Below are positions 5,754-7,469 of a DNA stretch of 7,469 nucleotides, piece by piece (position 1 is the first letter of the stretch; each line of letters opens with the position of its first letter). A program made the position numbers and the translations under genes. Under the pieces are notes generated by a model. The model was given only the letters and a program-made list of their open reading frames with translations, searched no databases and had not been told where the DNA came from. The DNA comes from Bacteroidales bacterium (GTDB lineage Bacteria > Bacteroidota > Bacteroidia > Bacteroidales > UBA932): contig JABUTP010000044.1 in the NCBI GenBank assembly GCA_021443625.1, forward strand, positions 14,337 to 21,805. Direction: 5' to 3'.

Positions 5754-6689
5754 TTAATACTCTTTAACCCAGTCGGGTTCGATGTTCTGGGCAAGGGTCT
5801 CCGACATATAGACGTCGGTGCGGAGAGTCTGCATTATGGACTCTGGAACGCGGGGGGTAACGGGGCCGTGGAGCACCATACGCGAGGTGAATCTCTGCCA
5901 TGCGGTGGTTGTGCCGTGAACGGTGATGGCGTGGGAGTCAATGCGATGTTTGGCCCTGATGACGTCGAGGGGACCGATTGTGGCGGCCTTGGGAGGAACG
6001 GCACCGAGGTTTCCGCTCTTGCCGAATGAGCCGTGCAGAGAGTTCTGTGCGAGGGTGAAGGGACTGAGGGTGCAGATACGGGCTCCCATCTGTTTCCACT
6101 CTTCCAGTGTTCCCTGGAATTCGGGGGCATCCGGCTCGATGAATGCAAGGTGGCCAGTCCAGCCGGGGCCGGCATATACGATATCGGCTCCGCCGGCATC
6201 TTCAATCATCTGGCTGTAATCGTTGACGTTCTTGTTGTTGAGCCCGTGGAACTGTTTGATGTCGGGTCTGAGTTTTTCGTCAATCTCGTAATACAGGTTG
6301 TTCATCATTGCGTAGGTGAAGCCGCAGCGCCAGGTTTCGGGAGCGATGTTTCCGTCCTGGTCGGCATATTCGTCCATTGCAAAGGTAACGAGGTTGTGGC
6401 AGTCAATCTGAAGCTCATTGATTATGCGCGCAACGTATTTGTAGAGAGATACGGGGTTGGGCAGAATCATGACGGTCTTCTTGCCGGTCTCGGCCGATTC
6501 CTTGATGCGGCGCACCATGTCGGCAATCCAGATGTGGGGCATATCTGCATCGGGAACAACCTTGATTTTGAAATCGGGGTTGTCGTGTTTCTCCATATCC
6601 TCGCGCTTGATGGCGGCAACTCTGTCAATAACTTCCCTGTCCCTGAAAGGAACCCAAAGGGAAGGCTCAAATTTGAATTCTTGTGTCAT
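5754..6689 (-). CDS. Divergent glucosamine-6-phosphate deaminase (NagB)-like protein
   Basis: The 311-residue protein belongs to the NagB/RpiA/DevB-type phosphosugar superfamily and is longer than E. coli NagB (266), mainly through an N-terminal extension of about 40 residues. Family motifs are VTFAMDEY (101-108, with the catalytic-region Asp 106), AGPGWTGHLAFIEPDAP (173-189) and AVPPKAATIGPLDV (230-243). Compared with the NagB pattern G-x-G-x-D-G-H-x-A-F-N-E-P, the His (180) and Glu (185) are kept, but the Asp equivalent to E. coli D141 is Thr 178, confirmed at the codon level (ACT). The phosphate-binding LPTGGTPL loop is reduced to LPNPVSLY (76-83), without the Gly pair. Ordinary GlcN6P deamination is therefore doubtful; a related deamination or isomerisation of another phosphosugar is more likely. 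It follows the NagA-like gene by 36 A-rich bases, which keeps the classical NagA-NagB pairing. Confidence 0.5.
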   Translation of the reverse strand: MTQEFKFEPSLWVPFRDREVIDRVAAIKREDMEKHDNPDFKIKVVPDADMPHIWIADMVRRIKESAETGKKTVMILPNPVSLYKYVARIINELQIDCHNLVTFAMDEYADQDGNIAPETWRCGFTYAMMNNLYYEIDEKLRPDIKQFHGLNNKNVNDYSQMIEDAGGADIVYAGPGWTGHLAFIEPDAPEFQGTLEEWKQMGARICTLSPFTLAQNSLHGSFGKSGNLGAVPPKAATIGPLDVIRAKHRIDSHAITVHGTTTAWQRFTSRMVLHGPVTPRVPESIMQTLRTDVYMSETLAQNIEPDWVKEY

Positions 6690-6725
6690 TGTGTCTATGT
6701 TTTTGAATTATTTTTTAACAGTTTC

Positions 6726-7469
6726 TTATATGGTTTCCTGGTTGTTCCTGTAATAGCATTCCCCTCCAATCCAGGTCTGCTGCACTTCCAGATTGTCATC
6801 CAGAACCGCAAAGTCGGCATCGTATCCGGCAGCGAGCAACCCTTTCACATCCCCTTTGCGCAGGACGCAGGCAGGGTTGTGGCTCAGCAGCTTGGATGCT
6901 GCAACAATGTCGAGGCCGAGGAACTTTATGGCGTTCCTGAGACCCTGGTCAAGAGTGAGGCCGCTGCCGTCGAGAGTGCCGTCCTTCACGGAACGGGCGG
7001 GCGCCCCCTTGTAGGCGAAGTTAATTTCGCCCATATTGCCGAACTTGAACGTCCCCGGTTCCAGCCCCGCCCCGATGTTTGCATCGGTGATGACGCATAC
7101 CTTGCCGGGCTTGCAGGCCAGAGCCATCTTCACTGCAATGGGATCGACGTGGACCCCGTCAAGAATGAAATCGACGCTTACATTTTTGTCTGCCAGGACC
7201 GCTTCCACAATGCCGCAGGGCCTTACTCCCGGTTCGGTCACGGGAGGACAGGGGAATACGTCGTAGAAATGGGTTGCGTGGCACGCTCCCAGCGCTATCG
7301 CTTTCTGCGTCTGCTCAACGTTGGCTGCAGTATGTGTCATAAACACCGGAGTGTTGTCGGCAGCCATCAGCGGAATGACATCCGTTATGTTTTCCACATC
7401 AGGGGCAATGCTGAAAATGGCCTTGTATGGCTTGGCTGCATTCTTGAGCGACTCCACCCTTTCGGCTCC
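6726..7469 (-). CDS. nagA: N-acetylglucosamine-6-phosphate deacetylase (NagA)-like, N-terminus cut by the window edge
   Basis: The frame is open to the right edge, giving 247 C-terminal residues; about 130 should be missing compared with full-length NagA (about 380). A GTG at 7457 is internal and not a credible start. Counting from the edge, motifs of the amidohydrolase barrel are FSIAPD (19-24), FMTHTAANV (43-51), GACHATHFYD (61-70), FILDGVHVDP (101-110), VCVITDANIGAG (124-135) and a closing GYDADFAVLDD segment typical of the family's C-terminal beta-sandwich. Metal-site His 46 and His 67, substrate-side His 107 and catalytic Asp 129 are present. The Glu of the usual LAPE motif, a metal ligand in E. 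coli NagA, is Asp here (APD, codon GAT). The expected reaction is deacetylation of an N-acetylated sugar phosphate in the cytoplasm, feeding the adjacent NagB-like enzyme. The substrate may not be GlcNAc6P, given the altered residues here and in its partner. Confidence 0.5.
   Translation of the reverse strand, partial: GAERVESLKNAAKPYKAIFSIAPDVENITDVIPLMAADNTPVFMTHTAANVEQTQKAIALGACHATHFYDVFPCPPVTEPGVRPCGIVEAVLADKNVSVDFILDGVHVDPIAVKMALACKPGKVCVITDANIGAGLEPGTFKFGNMGEINFAYKGAPARSVKDGTLDGSGLTLDQGLRNAIKFLGLDIVAASKLLSHNPACVLRKGDVKGLLAAGYDADFAVLDDNLEVQQTWIGGECYYRNNQETI

Larger units (their letters stand above)
1138..7469 (-). other. Seven-gene operon, upstream end outside the window
   Basis: Seven genes on one strand are separated by 36, 15, 7, 2, 2 and 37 bases in transcription order from right to left and end at one strong terminator. 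I see no internal terminator and no convincing internal promoter. The leaders at the two wider gaps (6690-6725 and 1695-1731) are A-rich without a Shine-Dalgarno, as is usual in Bacteroidota, which suggests that they are translation-initiation regions rather than promoters. The promoter and any transporter or regulator genes must lie beyond 7469. Confidence 0.5.

Overview
The window looks like a chromosomal segment from a member of the Bacteroidota, most likely order Bacteroidales. The evidence is indirect. Genes start without a Shine-Dalgarno sequence after A-rich leaders, a TAnnTTTG-type -7 box lies upstream of one gene, and the ATPase at the left end belongs to a family that Bacteroidales carry in many copies. 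The genus cannot be read from this sequence.

Left end (1-947, minus strand): the N-terminal part of an archaeal-type AAA ATPase with clear Walker A and Walker B motifs. It runs off the window edge and reads as more AT-rich than its neighbours. Its upstream region (948-1010) holds a candidate -7 box and two overlapping perfect AT-rich inverted repeats. Next to it (1034-1137) is a GC-rich cluster of three short triloop hairpins that resembles a REP-like intergenic repeat, followed by a strong intrinsic terminator (1138-1172).

Right part (1194-7469, minus strand): a tightly packed seven-gene operon, truncated at its upstream end. In transcription order it encodes a NagA-like deacetylase (partial), a NagB-like deaminase/isomerase, a cytoplasmic neutral-ceramidase-fold hydrolase, an FGGY carbohydrate kinase, a SIS-domain sugar-phosphate isomerase, an archaeal-type triose-phosphate-isomerase paralogue and a YjbQ/UPF0047 protein. 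The gaps are 36, 15, 7, 2, 2 and 37 bases, and the terminator follows the last gene.

The families point to catabolism or remodelling of an N-acylated sugar or amino-polyol: amide-cleaving hydrolases, a deaminase/isomerase homologue, a kinase and two further phosphosugar isomerases. Three of the enzymes differ from their canonical relatives at key active-site positions. NagA-like has Asp for a metal-binding Glu. NagB-like has Thr for a catalytic Asp and lacks the Gly-Gly of the phosphate loop. TIM-like has Gly for the active-site Asn. These changes suggest that this is not the ordinary GlcNAc route but a pathway for a different, unidentified substrate. No transporter, aldolase or regulator is visible; these may lie upstream, beyond 7469. 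The pathway is inference; the families and residue changes are read directly from the sequence. [Form note: the original gave no feature confidence values; every 0.5 is a placeholder required by the schema, not an estimate.]
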